From contig JAPYMA010003008.1 in NCBI GenBank assembly GCA_035041965.1, positions 116,754 to 180,753 on the forward strand: a DNA stretch of 64,000 nucleotides, in the 5' to 3' direction. The DNA is from Anisakis pegreffii. Taxonomy: Eukaryota; Nematoda; Chromadorea; Rhabditida; Anisakidae. The notes beneath the pieces are model-generated. The model was not told the DNA's origin and ran no database searches. It was given only the letters and a program-made list of their open reading frames with translations. The translations under genes were made by a program, and so were the position numbers. Positions 1 to 13,210 of this stretch are shown piece by piece (position 1 is the first letter of the stretch; each line of letters opens with the position of its first letter).

Positions 1-2283
1 TGACTGCAGAGAGCACAATAAGCGTAATAATATAGTAATATCCGTGAATCATTACTCATGAAAATTCGAATTGTTCGTTGTACCGTGATGGAATTGAATC
101 AATAAATATTATATTTATTAAACGTTTTTGATGGTTACTTCGTCGAAAGTTTGATTCGGCTGACTTGTTTGATTCACTTACGGTTTGTTTCCTTAATGGA
201 TTCAGAGCAGTCAGCGCTTCGAGCTGTTTATCAGCCGGTGTATTCATTTAGTGGCTGTGCCTTTGATCATTCTTTTGTTTTACGCTTCATTTCGTTGTAC
301 AAACAAATCTTCTCATTTCTTTTCCATAATAATCTTTCAGTTTTCACCAGGAACGATTGACAACAAAATCATTTTGCTTAGAGCACATGAAGTTGGTGGA
401 AGTTAACTTTTCAAATCATCAATTAGATTGAGTGGATGTGATGCTAGCCAAACATTCGTTATTTTGCATTCTTCCGAACAAATGAAGAATTTAAAAGTGG
501 AACTATTTAAAAATTGAGAGAAGGTTTTCGAATCGCTAGATTCAGTTGATATATCATATTAGATAGGTTACTCTGGAATGAGGTTGGAGAGGACTTTATA
601 TCATTATGGAACACAAAAACTATCATTACAGTGAAGATTAAAAATGGGCGGAGAAATGAAGAATCGGCCGAAAATTGTGCGACTTTGTAGGTGGAGGCCA
701 TTTGGACCACTTCAAATTCTTTCTTGATTTGGGATGGATGGCTGCGGGACGTTTGGTATCCATTTTATAGGGTACCCATATTTTCATCATTCTATAGCTT
801 GCCTCTCCAGCGGTCTTTTTCGCTGGTGATCGTCCATTTGTGCAGTAATACTCAAATATTCCAGTCGAAGCTCTCACTAAGGCCATGAACTCCGAATGTA
901 CTCTTACCAATGTCCCAATAGGTTATCAATGCCTGAATGCAAGCTGATCCAATGAATCGTTTTTGTGGCACTGCAAGTTCTCACCAAACAATACCTATGT
1001 TAATGATCAGTTGACCTACTCTACTAGTTTACGTTCCCTGAAATTCGAATAGCTTGATAGAATAAGGATCGCTCCAGATTAAATCTCATAATGAGTGTTT
1101 CATGTTCGGCTTCAGCTGTTCTGTGAAAATTTTTTGCACATTCATCATTTCGAATCGAATTAAGTTCTGCATTTGAGTCCACTAAATGAGCTTCAAGCAA
1201 GAAGCGTATAGATGCATTGCTACATGAACTCGTTAACTTAAATTATTCCATGAATGTTCAATGTAGTGATAATGACGCAGCAACGTCGCTTCAAGACGAT
1301 CTTCTCGTATCAATTCTTGTAATCGACGAATCAAGTGAAAAATTTTCTAATTTGATTGCCCATCCTCTAGGGGTTGTTCATGAGTGCCTCAAATGAGAAG
1401 CCAGTTAAGAAGCCAGGTGCTGAAAACGAGAAGCAAACCAGTTAATTGGTTCAACGAATTCGAAATTTTTTCTTAGTCAGAACAATTTTCACTTGAAGTC
1501 AATTCCACGAAAACATTGCTTTCGTTTCATCCCGTAAAAAGTTCCAACTATTTTTTTTATTTTTTAAAAATTTTACGATACTCAAACCTTCCTTGCCGTT
1601 CACAAATCATAATGAATTTTGGCGTGTTATTATGTGCTCAGCATGGTGCAACTTTTCCATTTGGTGCGAATTTTTACGGGACATAATTGCGCAATATGAA
1701 GAATTTCTTTTGAATGTTCATTGAGTAATTGTTTACGAATGCGTTGCAATCAACTTTCGAACGTAGTGCATTTGCCATTCGAATAACACACAAAAACACC
1801 ATTGGTCAGGCATTGTCATCAAAATGAATAATTGTTTGTAATTGACGATCAGAAACGATCGTTTTATTGCTTTGTTTTAATAGTACTTCGATGTACCGCC
1901 GCTAATGGAATTGCAGTTGCCGGATACATTTTATATCCCATTCAAAGGTTTATGACTGATTCAATTATTTGCTGTCAACAAATTGAATTGCTCTATGATA
2001 TTAGAATTGCTCAATAATATTACCACAACTGCTTTGTTGAGATGCAGATTTAGTCGGAATGATCGCTCGTGTCTAATTGTAGGATCGATCGCGATTAAAA
2101 GTTGTAAACTGTTCATTTTAACTTAATCGAGGCATTTCCATTTTATTTCTAGATAATGTCCACATTAAACGACACAATTCTCGGAATTCCTGCTTAAGCA
2201 GATTCATACTGTTGACAGTGAAGGAAAGTAACCTCCGGAACAAGAACTGCTTGTTACTAAGCGTATGACGCTTGCATTGCAAT

Positions 2284-3403
2284 TAGTGATGTCTCTATTC
2301 CAATTAAACTATTCTTTCCTGTTCTATTCCAAGGAATTGAATAGAACAGTTCGCAAATGGGGAAGGAACAGTTTGGAATAGAATAGAGGCTTTTTGAGCC
2401 CAATAGAATAGAATAGAATAGTTTTCAACAGAATTTGAATGTTCCTTAAATTGTTCCAAGTGAAGACTGCAGTAAGTTAAACTACCGTTGTTGTACTATT
2501 TTTTTATTATTACTGTTACAATTTTTTTTGTCAAATCATGGATTATAATTATGTGGCTGGAAGATGTTTGAGGCTTCTGCAAGGATGGCGGAAAAATAGT
2601 TTCTCAAGTAATTCAATGCTAGTAGCTGTTAGGGATTCGAATCCACCAAAAAACATATTCAGAAGGAGAGGTGAGATATCACTAGGGAGAGAAGAAAGGC
2701 CATCAGTGAGAGACGAAGCAATTCATCAAGGGCAAGTTATCGCAGTTCATTCTGAAAACTGCCAAAGACTGTTTGTAAGGATTCCCTCAAGAAACAACTA
2801 AAGATGTGACTGTGTTTCCGAATGAACATCCTACTTTTAAACGCTAGTCGTACTGTAAACTCAAAAAGCAAGCCATCACAGCAATTGTTCACATTTTACG
2901 TCCCCAATGAAAGTTTATGCTTAGAGGATTTGAGTCCGATTGAACGAATCAGTTCATTCCGAACTCATTAATACGAGAAACAATGTATCAGTTTTTGACC
3001 GAACTGTTGGGAAGAAACAGGAATCCTCTGTTCCTTAATGATACTGGTTACCAGAGCCCGAAACCTTCCGTTTTCCTCCACTATCACAGTTAAAAGCTGT
3101 CAACTGCCTACCTAGACAAGCTTCTCCCACTCGAAATAATCCCCACTTTGCACTAAAAACGCTAAAAACCACGTTTCCAATCCTAATTACCACAAGTTTT
3201 ATCGTGTCACTTTATTGACTGAGGGAACAGAACATAACAGTTTAGAACAGTAAACACAGTTCAAGGGGGGTAGAATAGAATAGAACAGAATAGAATAGGT
3301 CTCAAACTAGGGACGCATGGGATAGAATAGAATAGGGTTGTTTTTGGAGAGGAATGGAACAGAACAGAACAGTTTTCAAAAAGGTGAAATAGAGAAATCA
3401 TTA
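2284..3403. mobile_element. hAT-like non-autonomous TIR element (~1.1 kb)
   Basis: The ends form an inverted repeat. The left end begins TAGTGATGTCTCTATT, and the reverse complement of the right end reads TAATGATTTCTCTATT, 14 of 16 identical. The flanks are attgcaat (2276-2283) and cttgcaat (3404-3411), a 7/8 match that fits the hAT duplication pattern nTnnnnAn. TAGTG also fits the hAT terminal consensus YARNG. Subterminal arms are rich in GAATAG/GAACAG repeats (2395-2421, about 3270-3370), and the left arm folds on itself at 2292-2389. The 87-codon open frame at 2538-2801 resembles no transposase that I know, so the element is probably non-autonomous. Family assignment is inferred from ends and duplication only. 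Confidence 0.68.
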
Positions 3404-5083
3404 CTTGCAATAAGGCGTTCATCGTTTAGGATGCTCCTCCTAAGCGCTCTACCCTGATGATTCGTGATAATCTCGATTCTGCGATATTTTGTGGAAATAT
3501 TTTTGCAGAAAATGTCACAAATGCTTTTATAAATGACTGACATTGCCATCGATAGTTGAATGCTTAATTAAATTGAAATGCCACACAAAACAAACATTGT
3601 TCTATTCTGAGCAATGTGAAGAACTGCATCGACTACCGTATACCCAATCGTGCATTATAAGCGAAATGAATAAGCACGATAGTATAATGCGACAAATGCG
3701 GTATTAGTTTACATCCGTTTTCCGGAATTACGAATCTACTCAACGATGGCATAGTATAGAATTGTATTCTCCATAATGGATGTATTCAGATGTATCAATT
3801 TCAGAGGTTGTGCTAAAATAATTCACCAATATTCAAAGTCAGGCTTTTATCTCCTTTTATTCGGCGAGAACTCAACCCACACAATTCTATGCTGACAACG
3901 ATACACCTAAATAATGACAACAACATTTTTAATAATAATGATTACTAAACTGATGACGGTGGAAATTTACCTGGATTACCTGAATTGGCCAGGCTATCAA
4001 ACGTTTATAACGTTGCTGGCCACAATGCTCGCGTTTCCGTGCGCATTGTTTTAGCCTCAATTTACGCCACCCCGCTGGCTAGGCGAGCAGGCCAACCGAA
4101 CACAACCGAGTAAATAATTAGTCGCCGTGAATACTTTGCATAATTAAACGCAGTCAACTATGTTATCCCTTTGCTCATATCAGTGAGAGTTTTTCAAATA
4201 TGCTCACACATAATAGCAAAGATCAGTCGAACGCAAACGTCGCCTAAAAATATTTTGTTGCTAGAGTAGATCGCCTTTGAGTGTCAGCTAATCTCGTTAA
4301 TTCCTAACAAATCAACAACATCTCCCTTTACTCATGATATGATCAACGTTATTCTCAGAAGTCGCAACTTATTAACTTCAACAATGATTTCAAAATATTC
4401 ACAAACTGCTATCTATTATTTCAATGCTGTAAAGCAGATCAGTTACCTATTAGAAAACAACATTTAATACGATGATGACTATTCCGTTCTATAATACTTT
4501 TTGCGCATTTCTTATGCATACTTGCTGTTCATATCCGATTATGAATGCGACAGTTATGACGCATGTTGTCTAACAGTAATAACATGCAATGCGCACTGGA
4601 ACATGGAAAACCCGCTATATCTTTTCTGGTAATAAATGCACTGATGGATTAATGAATATCTTAGGAAATGTTTTTCATAAACCACTTTATGAGGTGAATG
4701 CTGAGAGATGACACGTCAAGGAAAGCTTTGCACGAGCGTGTTCGATTGCTCAAGGGGGCATTTAACATGAATAATTGCCGACTGTTGCTGTGACGCCCGT
4801 TACGTGTAAATCTAATCAATTCACGATCGTTTGCGCTCAGTGATGATCAAATATGCAATATCAATATGTTTATAATTACATCTCAATTGTATTACCAACT
4901 CTGTCACGTTTCCCTCTGATGAATCTTATCTACCGTTCCTATATTCCCAAACTCCTATATCCTATATTACCTCGTGTCAAATAACGTAGGTAGAACGATG
5001 CTATCACAGAGAAAAGCCCAGAGAGATTTATTTGCAATATCTTCTCCTCAACGTAACTTCTATCGCATATAACGCCTATTGAC

Positions 5084-5123
5084 AATTTATTTAATGGAAT
5101 GATAATTTATTTAATGGAATGAT
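5084..5123. repeat. 20-bp tandem duplication
   Basis: Two adjacent perfect copies of a 20-bp unit beginning aatttattta. No coding context. Confidence 0.85.
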
Positions 5124-6454
5124 AATCAGTGGAAGGAACACACGAAATTGATCTGTAATGCTTTGTCATCAAGAAATGGCAAATCGACTACGATAGAAAG
5201 AGGATAGAAAGCGTTCCAACAACTTTTCGATAAATTGTATCAATTTCATCGCTTCAATAGCTTTGTATAACGCACCTAAAAATGAAATTTCGTTCTGCTT
5301 TATTCGAGTCAGTTATCTTCAGTCAGTCAGTTGGTTGCCCCTGATAAGGTTGTTCCATTCAGTATGATTTCAATAATATGAAAACTTATTGCTCAGTCGA
5401 ATCCGAAAAAAGTTGTTGTCTCATCAACGCTGAACTTTTCAATTTGTGAACTCAGATAACTCTTTACGAGTACAGCGAATTAAAGTACGCTCGAATGTGA
5501 ATATAACAGAGTCAACGATTCAATCAGCTTGGTATGGTCATTGGTGTGTGTGTGGGTGAGCATGGAACATGCTTATTGCCTATAGCTGTTTCATGCACAG
5601 TTCAACTTGATGCGGATGAATGCTTATTAGATTTGACACATCCAATCGCCATCGCTGACTGATCCAAATTCGTCTATATTTCACTCAGTCATATCCGAGA
5701 ATATGAGCGAATCGATCAATATATCTGCCTAACCATTCATTCCTTTATCTACCCCCTGATTCGTCTAGAATTGGGAGACAAGCAGGAAAGCAACATTTTT
5801 CGTCTTGTTTTTTTTTTAAGAAACGTTTTAGTCGTCTTAAAATTCCTACTTATCAACTTGATGTGAAGTACACTTCTTTTGAAACGAATACGTTTACACT
5901 TTTTCGTATCTGCTATTCTGTTCGTATTTGATGAATTCCGACGCCCTGAACACATGAAAACTGCTCGATAAGTATAGACCATTCCCACTGATTTTAACAT
6001 CTCTTAATTAATGAACAGCTCAAATTTTGAACGTCACATTCAAAACATGACGTTTTCAAAAATTATAATGCGCTAATATTCCAAAACTGAGGACAGGAGC
6101 AACATCTGAACCGAATTCAGCCTGTGCTCAATCCGAATTCAAGGTGTGAGCATAAAAATCGTTTCGAATGACGGCGACTTGAGGGAAAAAGCACCGTCGC
6201 AAATGAATACATAATAAAGCAGTAGCATCTAATATTCATGCTGATTAAAAGATCCGCGCATTCGATCTTCGAGCATTGTCAACGGATGAACAAATTGAAT
6301 CTGAGTGACTGAACTTCTGTTTAACTGATTCTTGGTCCCCTGAGTTCTATTATAACATAATAACATGTTTTTAATCTGTTACAGATCAGAAATGAGCATT
6401 ATAATGATTTGATACGGAACTGAACTAAGAAGTGACATTAATGATATTGGTACA

Positions 6455-6580
6455 CCACTCGGTTTCGAGCCAAACTTCCCTCAGCGAATGGAAATCGAAT
6501 CCGCAACGTACCAATTACGTGATGAGGACAGGTTTGTGGCTCTAACTCTGAGCTACCGCGGAGACCGTTGAGTCTCCGCC
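6455..6580 (-). repeat. tRNA-derived SINE-like unit
   Basis: On the minus strand this reads GGTCTCCGCGG followed by a pol III A-box-like TAGCTCAGAGTTAGAG (plus 6540-6555). About 40 nt later comes a B-box-like GGATTCGATTTCC (plus 6490-6502). The 3' side cannot pair with the 5' GGTCTCC as an acceptor stem would, so this is not a functional tRNA. A perfect 8-bp hairpin (gcggagac/gtctccgc, 6558-6579) sits at its head. It is best explained as a tRNA-derived SINE head or a tRNA pseudogene. Confidence 0.5.
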
Positions 6581-6582
6581 GA

Positions 6583-6645
6583 GTGGTTGTGTTAAGATTT
6601 TAGCGGTTGTCTTAAGATCTTAGCGGTTGTGTTAAGTATTAAGAT
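6583..6645. repeat. ~20-bp tandem repeat, three copies
   Basis: Three imperfect copies of a unit like gcggttgtgttaagatttta lie directly beside the head of the SINE-like unit, so they may belong to it. Confidence 0.75.
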
Positions 6646-7681
6646 TCCACTAAAAGTTCGTAAACACCACTATTACCGGTCTGGTTAAATATTGTTTAAA
6701 TTGTAATCGACATCTAAAGACTTTTATCCAAGCAGGAAGTTTCGAGTGTAGCAGTCGTGATTACGTAAGACTGCTCGAGGAGATATTTTGCTTTATGGAT
6801 CTGATTGATTTGTTGATCATTTGATAGAGTCGAGCTATGCTTCAACTGAGGAAAGATATAGTTTCGAATTGCTTCTGGAAATATTGCAAATTACTTGCAA
6901 TTCGTTTATCAATCATCCAGATTCGAACTGTCTTACTTTATTGAGTCTCGACTTCCTTATTGCTTCACTTATTAAAAATATGATGGTTTAATGAGTGAAA
7001 CAATTAGGAAGTTTTTAATAAGCATTCTGATGTATGAAATTGCATCGAACCGAAAACAAACGTATTATTGTGTGATGCAGCTGGCCAATATGTATGCAGA
7101 TATCCAATTCGCTCGATATGAGCACATAATGACAGGTTAATGAATATTTACGAGTGCGTAAGCAACATAAACGCAAGGTGTCAGCTATGAGCAAGGAATT
7201 TTAGAGTGTTTATTGACACTTTCATAAGCACCTTTCGAATTCTCTTTCGGAAATTTGAAGATTATTTTTATGAGGTTTTTCCTTTCATCCTCTAAAACTC
7301 TCGGCCGTTTACATGACTCCTCCCATAATTTCCTTTGAAATAGCTTAAACGAAATAGGCTTGCGAAATTATTGCAATAATGCTGTGACGAAGTGTGATAT
7401 GAATTCGCATTAACACATTTGAGTTTAAAGTAAGTCTGATGTGGCTTCGAAGTGTGTCTGAAGAGAAGAATTGAATTTGTGATAGTTAAGGAGCGCTGAG
7501 CTTTGTAAATCTTTTGCAAATGGTCAGTAAAAAATTTCTTGACGCATATCCCAATTCCTGATTATTATTTATTCCAATATGGATCATGTTGTTACTGATC
7601 ATTAATTGTTTCTTTAGATTACATTCATCAGTTGAATTTGTGATGGTTAAGGGGCTCTGAATAACATTGCCTAAATTTTGT

Positions 7682-7683
<2 letters not shown>

Positions 7684-7746
<63 letters not shown>
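7684..7746. repeat. (TA)n microsatellite
   Basis: About 31 uninterrupted TA units. The apparent tyrosine/isoleucine reading frame across it is an artefact of the repeat. Confidence 0.97.
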
Positions 7747-7750
<4 letters not shown>

Positions 7751-8709
7751 GTACATCGAATCAATTATATATGTGTTTTGAACATGTTGCATTGATCAAT
7801 GAGTTGTTTTGAACGTAATTCGTTGTTATTCGTTCTTGGGACATTCATTCAAAAAACCTTTTTTAAGATTTTGAACTGATTTATTAAACGTTAGATGACT
7901 TTATTAAAGAATCTGCCAATTTTGTGTTAACAATGAATCAAAAAATTCAAATCGATCCAATTCAAAATTCAAACAAAGGAAGAACCATTCGACTTGCGTC
8001 CAGTCAGAAACTTGTGCTTTCTTGTTGCTATCAACACTGAATTCGAAACTGAAAGGAAGGTAGTTTTGAGTGTTTAAACGAACGAAATGAACATTTATTC
8101 ATTGCGAGTATATGGCTCTATGGATCATTACGAACTGCTATCTATTATTCATGATGTAATTTGTTGTGTTGCTTTTCTCGACTGCCAAGCATAACAATCA
8201 CGAATTCAACAATTGCGGTTCGATTCTCTCAGAACAACACTTAGAACTGAACTGCTCGGCAGCATTTTCGTTTGAGAGTAGTGTGTCCATTAAACATGTA
8301 TGCTTTCGTGCAATTATCCTCTGCAATGCAAAATACTCTACGATCACCCACCCGTTAAAATCGCAACACATTAACGCTAATATATGCAAATCGCTTTAAT
8401 CAATCTTTACCTAACCACCAAACACTCGATTGGGTACATTCACTACAAACACACACGTTCAATTGCATTCAACTCGGTCGTTTCGTCGTTCAATCGCAAT
8501 CGCCATTCTGCGCCATCGTTTATGATTTCTGATATTCGTCCATTTTCAGAGCCAGCTGTATAGCCGTCGGCCAGACTTGCTGTTGTTGTACGTTGGAAAG
8601 AACAATTGGTGTTTATTTGCGTTGTTTGTTTCTGTGTTTGTGTGTGTGTCTATTTCCTGAACGAACTCTCGTCTCTTGTCCGAGCACAGCTGATTGATTG
8701 CTTTGCACA

Positions 8710-11700
8710 ATGTCAACAGCATCAGTTGCAACCATTACCGTCTCCGCTACAGTACTGCTGTGTTCTTTACTCGTACCGTATTCGGTTGCGTTTAGTATTC
8801 GCGATTTCATCAAAGGAGACAAACGTACAAGCGAAGCAACACCAGGTTCATACCTTCAACTTTTTGTAGACGTCTTTTGAGTGATCTGACAGCCGAAATG
8901 AACTGTGAACAGAAAAACAATGCTAACAGACATCTTTCGAATCGTCTTAATGCATTCCGTTCCACAGTAAAATAATTATCAGCAATAATTTTCTGGTGGT
9001 GGAATCAACTTCTGAAATGTTTCGTCACGCTTGAAACTCATCTGTCAGTTTCGAATACTGAACTGTTGTTTTTTTCCTCGTTCATTTCGAATCATTTCAA
9101 AGCGGCTACGTTCCCTCTAATCCACAAACTAAGGGAGTGGGATTCTTCTGTATTTATAAACTGAAAAATTCTGAGTGCTGCTGAAACAAGTGCCAGAGCA
9201 TTTCCATTAGCAGGCATCTACAGTTTGAGGAGGATAGAGAGAGCTCTTCAAATTCTCGAGATAGGACAATTCTGAGACCGTATTCACATGACAATTGCTG
9301 AATGCAATAGATATTCTCAAAATGAGGTGTATGCACATTTCCTGATGATGCTCTTCAATTGTCCAACGAAAGACTTTTGAATAGCCTCGAAACCATTCAT
9401 TCCATCATCTAATGACATCAAACCATTCATCATCTAATGACATCAAACCATTCATCATCTAATGACATCAAACCATTCATCATCTAATGACATCGATTAT
9501 GAGTTCCGGAAATTCATCTCAATTTTAGGGCACTCATCAAGCGTGTTCATTGACTTTTTTCAAAGCATGCATAATCCATCAAATGATTTTATGAACTTAA
9601 AATTCTTACGAATTGTTTTTAATGTTCTGATAAAAAACGTCGCAAATATCACGACTAATTTATGGAATTGATTGCATGAAAAAGCGTACATCGATTTCCT
9701 AACTGAATATCATGAATCGTAAAATTTATGCGAAAAACTTCATCACAATTATTCGAAACCTAACGAAGCTAGTTGTTGAATTCCAATTGGACACGGAGTC
9801 AACAAACCGTCCATAATTTGGGCCAGACGGGGTATCCCTCTTTACCGGGCAGGTAAGCTGCGTGTTCCGAGTTGAATAACACACAACTTTCATGGTTTAC
9901 GAGATATTCTTGAGAAATTCCCGTGTGGGCCTGCGAAGGTTGAAAATGGTGACTTGTTTGCAGTGAATTGTCCCACATGGCATCCATTTCAATGTCCAAA
10001 TGGTGACTGTGTTCCGATCAAATATCTTTGCGATGGATCACCTGACTGTGGCGATGAATATGACGAAAACAAGAGTATGTGCACAGCTGGTCAGTTGCAC
10101 GTTTACCCTCCACGCATTCATTTTCAGCCATTCTCAATTTCATTGCAACTTATCGAAGCACCTATTTTTTGTCCTTCTAATAATACGATCGGTACGTAAT
10201 CAGCATCGGAATAACTTAGTACTAGCTGTTATCCTTTACCGAGAGACTTATCGTTAAATATAGAACTCGCTGATGACGTCCATGAAAGAATTTACTTTCA
10301 AAAAATTAATCGTTCATCATCTTCGAATGTTCTGAGAAGTAACATCCTGATGCATTCACCCGAATCCGTCCGTTCAACAATTTCAGTTCTCATTTCTTTT
10401 TCGTTTCTAATTTCATCATTCACCATCCATCGTCATCTCTCTTAATATAAATTTAAAGTGTGTATGGATGTGCAACTGAATGATTTTGATTTACAATTCA
10501 ATGAGATAGAAGGATGACCATAATTTATGCGATGAAGTTTTGCAATTTGAATTTTCATTCAACAAATTGTCGGAAATAATTTTACGTTGGCGAAATTGAG
10601 CACTTTAACAAATCTATGGCACATTCATTTGGTTGTTGAACTAGATTCGAACATTAAAGACGTGTGCACTATTCAAGTGCTGAATGTCTGGAAGCAAGTT
10701 TTCTGGAAGTTACAAATTTGAAATTGTTATTTGTTATCAGCTTGATGGCAAAGAAAGCCGTACACTCCAAGATTTCGAATTGAATAAAGGTGCAAAAAAT
10801 CTAAACCACAAACATGACAGTCTTCATTGACCTCAAATTAAGAAAACTGTCAACACAGTGGTTCGCTTTCGAAAACACTCTTTCTAATTGGCGCTATTAG
10901 CATAGGATCGATCAATGCGTAACACCTGCCTTATATAATTCAGTTAGGCTCATGAGATTAGAGGTAGTCGAGAGTCACATAATGCCATGATTACATCCAC
11001 TAATTTCAATTCATCTGCAACAATTCACTACAGAACCATTTCACTTACATTGCCACATTGTTACATTATCAATTGTCACATTTGGAAATCTCATTAAGAC
11101 ACGAAACGAAATGACGTTCATTAAACACATATAATTGATGGAATGGTAAGGTGGTCAGGTGATTGCCTCACAGAACCACATCTCACCTGTTTATTTTGAT
11201 AGCGGTTTTAGCGATTGACGTATCAATACGTGTTCAATGACATAAATTTGTTATTCGTGAAAACATGCAATGCATGCGATATATCAGAATACTTCCAGAC
11301 AGTATAAGACCAGTTTCGAATAGCACCGAAACATTTCTGGGGCTTAACCGTAACACTTATTCGTATTACAAAAACAATACATGTAAAGTCTGAGTTGTTT
11401 CAGAGATCAGTGCTTTCAGTTGACGGTTAATTTGCTGCGAGCAGACATCACACATTGTTATGTACGCAGGTGCATTCATTGCGACTGCTTAAGGCAAACA
11501 CATCATTTACTCGAAGAAACTACTTAATCACTTTAGATGCGATGCTATTTCTCCAACAACTTAATCCTCAAAACGAGACGGAATTCATAAAGTAGAATAT
11601 TAGTCAGCCTTAGGGATAATACGACATGAATTCGAAGGGAGTGATCATAATTGATCAGTGAATAGCGAATAAATGATTTCAGCGACTCGGCCACCGGTCG

Positions 11701-12347
11701 AGGAGACAGCCTCATTTCTGAAGGCACTTCTGCATGCACACGGAAGTAATTTCTTAGAAAAAGTATTCGGACCGAAAGCAAGAAACCAACTCGAGGGAAT
11801 GGGTGGTGTTGACAAAGTTGCCGTCGCATTATCACGTTAGCTTTTCAAATAACCGTTTCTTTGACGAGTCTTGACATCATTTACTTCCGTTCGTTGAATT
11901 CACATTGATTCACTTCAAAGAAAAATTACTCCAAAAGAAAATTACTCCAAAAGCAGTACCAATCGCGTTGAATACGTTACGACAAGTACTGGGCTTACAT
12001 TCGGGAGGCAACTAAAAGTTCCTCTCACAGAGATATTTGATCCAGACGAACCATTTGAGATTAGATGAAAGCTGCACATTTCAAACGTTGACTTAGCTGA
12101 GAGATCAACAATCTTGTAACATGAAGGCAAGCTAATTTATTTCAACTAACTCAGTGAATTTCACGTTCCAGAATCACCAACGATTGAGATATTCGGGGCA
12201 GAAATGAATTTTACGGAAGATGAAATGGAGAAGATGACCGATTTATTGGCCGAAATCGCATCCGGCTCTAATGCTGGACTGACCAAAAACGAGGCAGACG
12301 ATTTTCGATTTTTCGTGGAAAAGTTACATGATACTGGATTCTTTTAG
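8710..12347 (+). CDS. Secreted LDLa-domain protein, prohormone-4-like
   Basis: Four exons: 8710-8845, 9964-10089, 11683-11835, 12172-12347. Phases agree throughout and give 196 residues. Residues 1-27 are a signal peptide (hydrophobic TVLLCSLLVPYSVA). A short segment ending in the dibasic K38-R39 follows, then one LDL-receptor class A module with cysteines 48, 56, 61, 68, 74 and 85 and the acidic CDGSPDCGDEYDE signature. The tail carries FGPKARNQLEGMGGVDKVAVALS and ends FFVEKLHDTGFF. From memory, the invertebrate prohormone-4 precursor has the same order: signal peptide, peptide plus KR, LDLa, then a conserved tail with FGPKAR and FFLEKL-type motifs. The start ATG is the first in frame with a signal peptide. 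Function in nematodes is inferred; a neuropeptide precursor or a secreted LDLa ligand are both possible. The gene converges on the channel gene, with 863 nt between stop codons. Confidence 0.85.
9390..9494. repeat. 25-bp tandem repeat, four copies
   Basis: Three exact 25-bp copies (9420-9494) beginning aaaccattcatcatctaatg, preceded by one copy with a 5-bp insertion. They lie in intron 1 of the LDLa gene. Confidence 0.9.
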
Positions 12348-12609
12348 TTGATTTTCGATCATTCAAATTCAGCGTTCATTCTTACGACACTCTTCAACAA
12401 CAAAATCGACAAGCTTAGCAATTCAAATAGAAGAATGCCTCTTAAGATAAAAACGAATATGAACTAAATTCTGTCTGATGAATGACTAGTTGATGTGTTA
12501 CTGATGCAGCAATGAAACGCTTGTATAGAATCTAAATTAAGGCTTTTGATGATATCGATTATTATGATTTCTGATATTTTGGTGATGATTGTGAGTTTGA
12601 GTACTGATC

Positions 12610-12615
12610 AATAAA
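12610..12615 (+). terminator. Polyadenylation signal of the LDLa gene
   Basis: AATAAA 263 nt after the stop codon, the first canonical hexamer on this strand. Use is inferred. Confidence 0.45.
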
Positions 12616-13210
12616 TGCCAGTAGCAGTTACGACAGTGTTCACTGTGCTTGACAAATATTCACCGGAACAATCGGATGCTTCACACTCGGTGACAATCGT
12701 ATTTATATTCGAACATTATTCATAAGACAAACTGTTGAGATGGCATTTCAAATTCTGCAAATGTATTTGTTTTTCACTCAGCAGTATACTTGGGTGTCTA
12801 ATCGGTGCGCACAAACTATCACTAACGGTATTGATCTGAAGTGGTCGCACGAAAATAAATACCCTCAAAATAACTGTTCTCATGCACTATCCTCGAACAA
12901 TTCAGAAGTAGTCAGAAACTGTGGACGACTGAACATCAAAAACTTCTAAGAAAGTGTGCTTGTGTACCAATCTATTTCTTTGTATTGTACTTTCATTTCA
13001 ACCACCAATCCAACAAACATAACTGCAATTCTCAATTGCGTAATGAAAACAAAAGTTGTTTATCAGTGCAAATAATTCATTCAGTTGCATAATCGAAGCA
13101 CATTCAGGTATTTTATGCACTATTTACAAATCACGTCAATGAATATCGCAAAATGTGAGCAGGACTTGATGCACTTAACTGGCTGCACAAATAGATCCGG
13201 AGCAAGTGCT

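Larger units (their letters stand above)
1..8709. other. Gene-poor region, repeats only
   Basis: I recognise no gene here. Open frames are short and lack plausible splice context or familiar motifs. Supported contents are the TIR element at 2284-3403, a short tandem duplication at 5084-5123, the SINE-like unit at 6455-6580 with its flanking tandem repeat, a 30-bp direct repeat near 7468 and 7629, and a TA microsatellite at 7684-7746. The last few hundred bases may hold the promoter of the LDLa gene that starts at 8710. Confidence 0.6.

Noticed and set aside
638..910. 90-codon minus-strand frame with Lys/Pro-rich end
   Set aside because: No recognised domain, no splice context and no adjoining exon.
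6475..6565. Possible functional tRNA gene on the minus strand
   Set aside because: A- and B-box-like motifs are present, but the ends cannot form an acceptor stem and no clear anticodon arm is visible.
7486..7764. 92-codon minus-strand frame
   Set aside because: Most of it is the TA microsatellite read as Tyr-Ile.
9390..9494. Four regular 25-bp repeats, superficially CRISPR-like
   Set aside because: Copies are directly adjacent with no spacers, in an intron of a eukaryotic gene; a plain tandem repeat.
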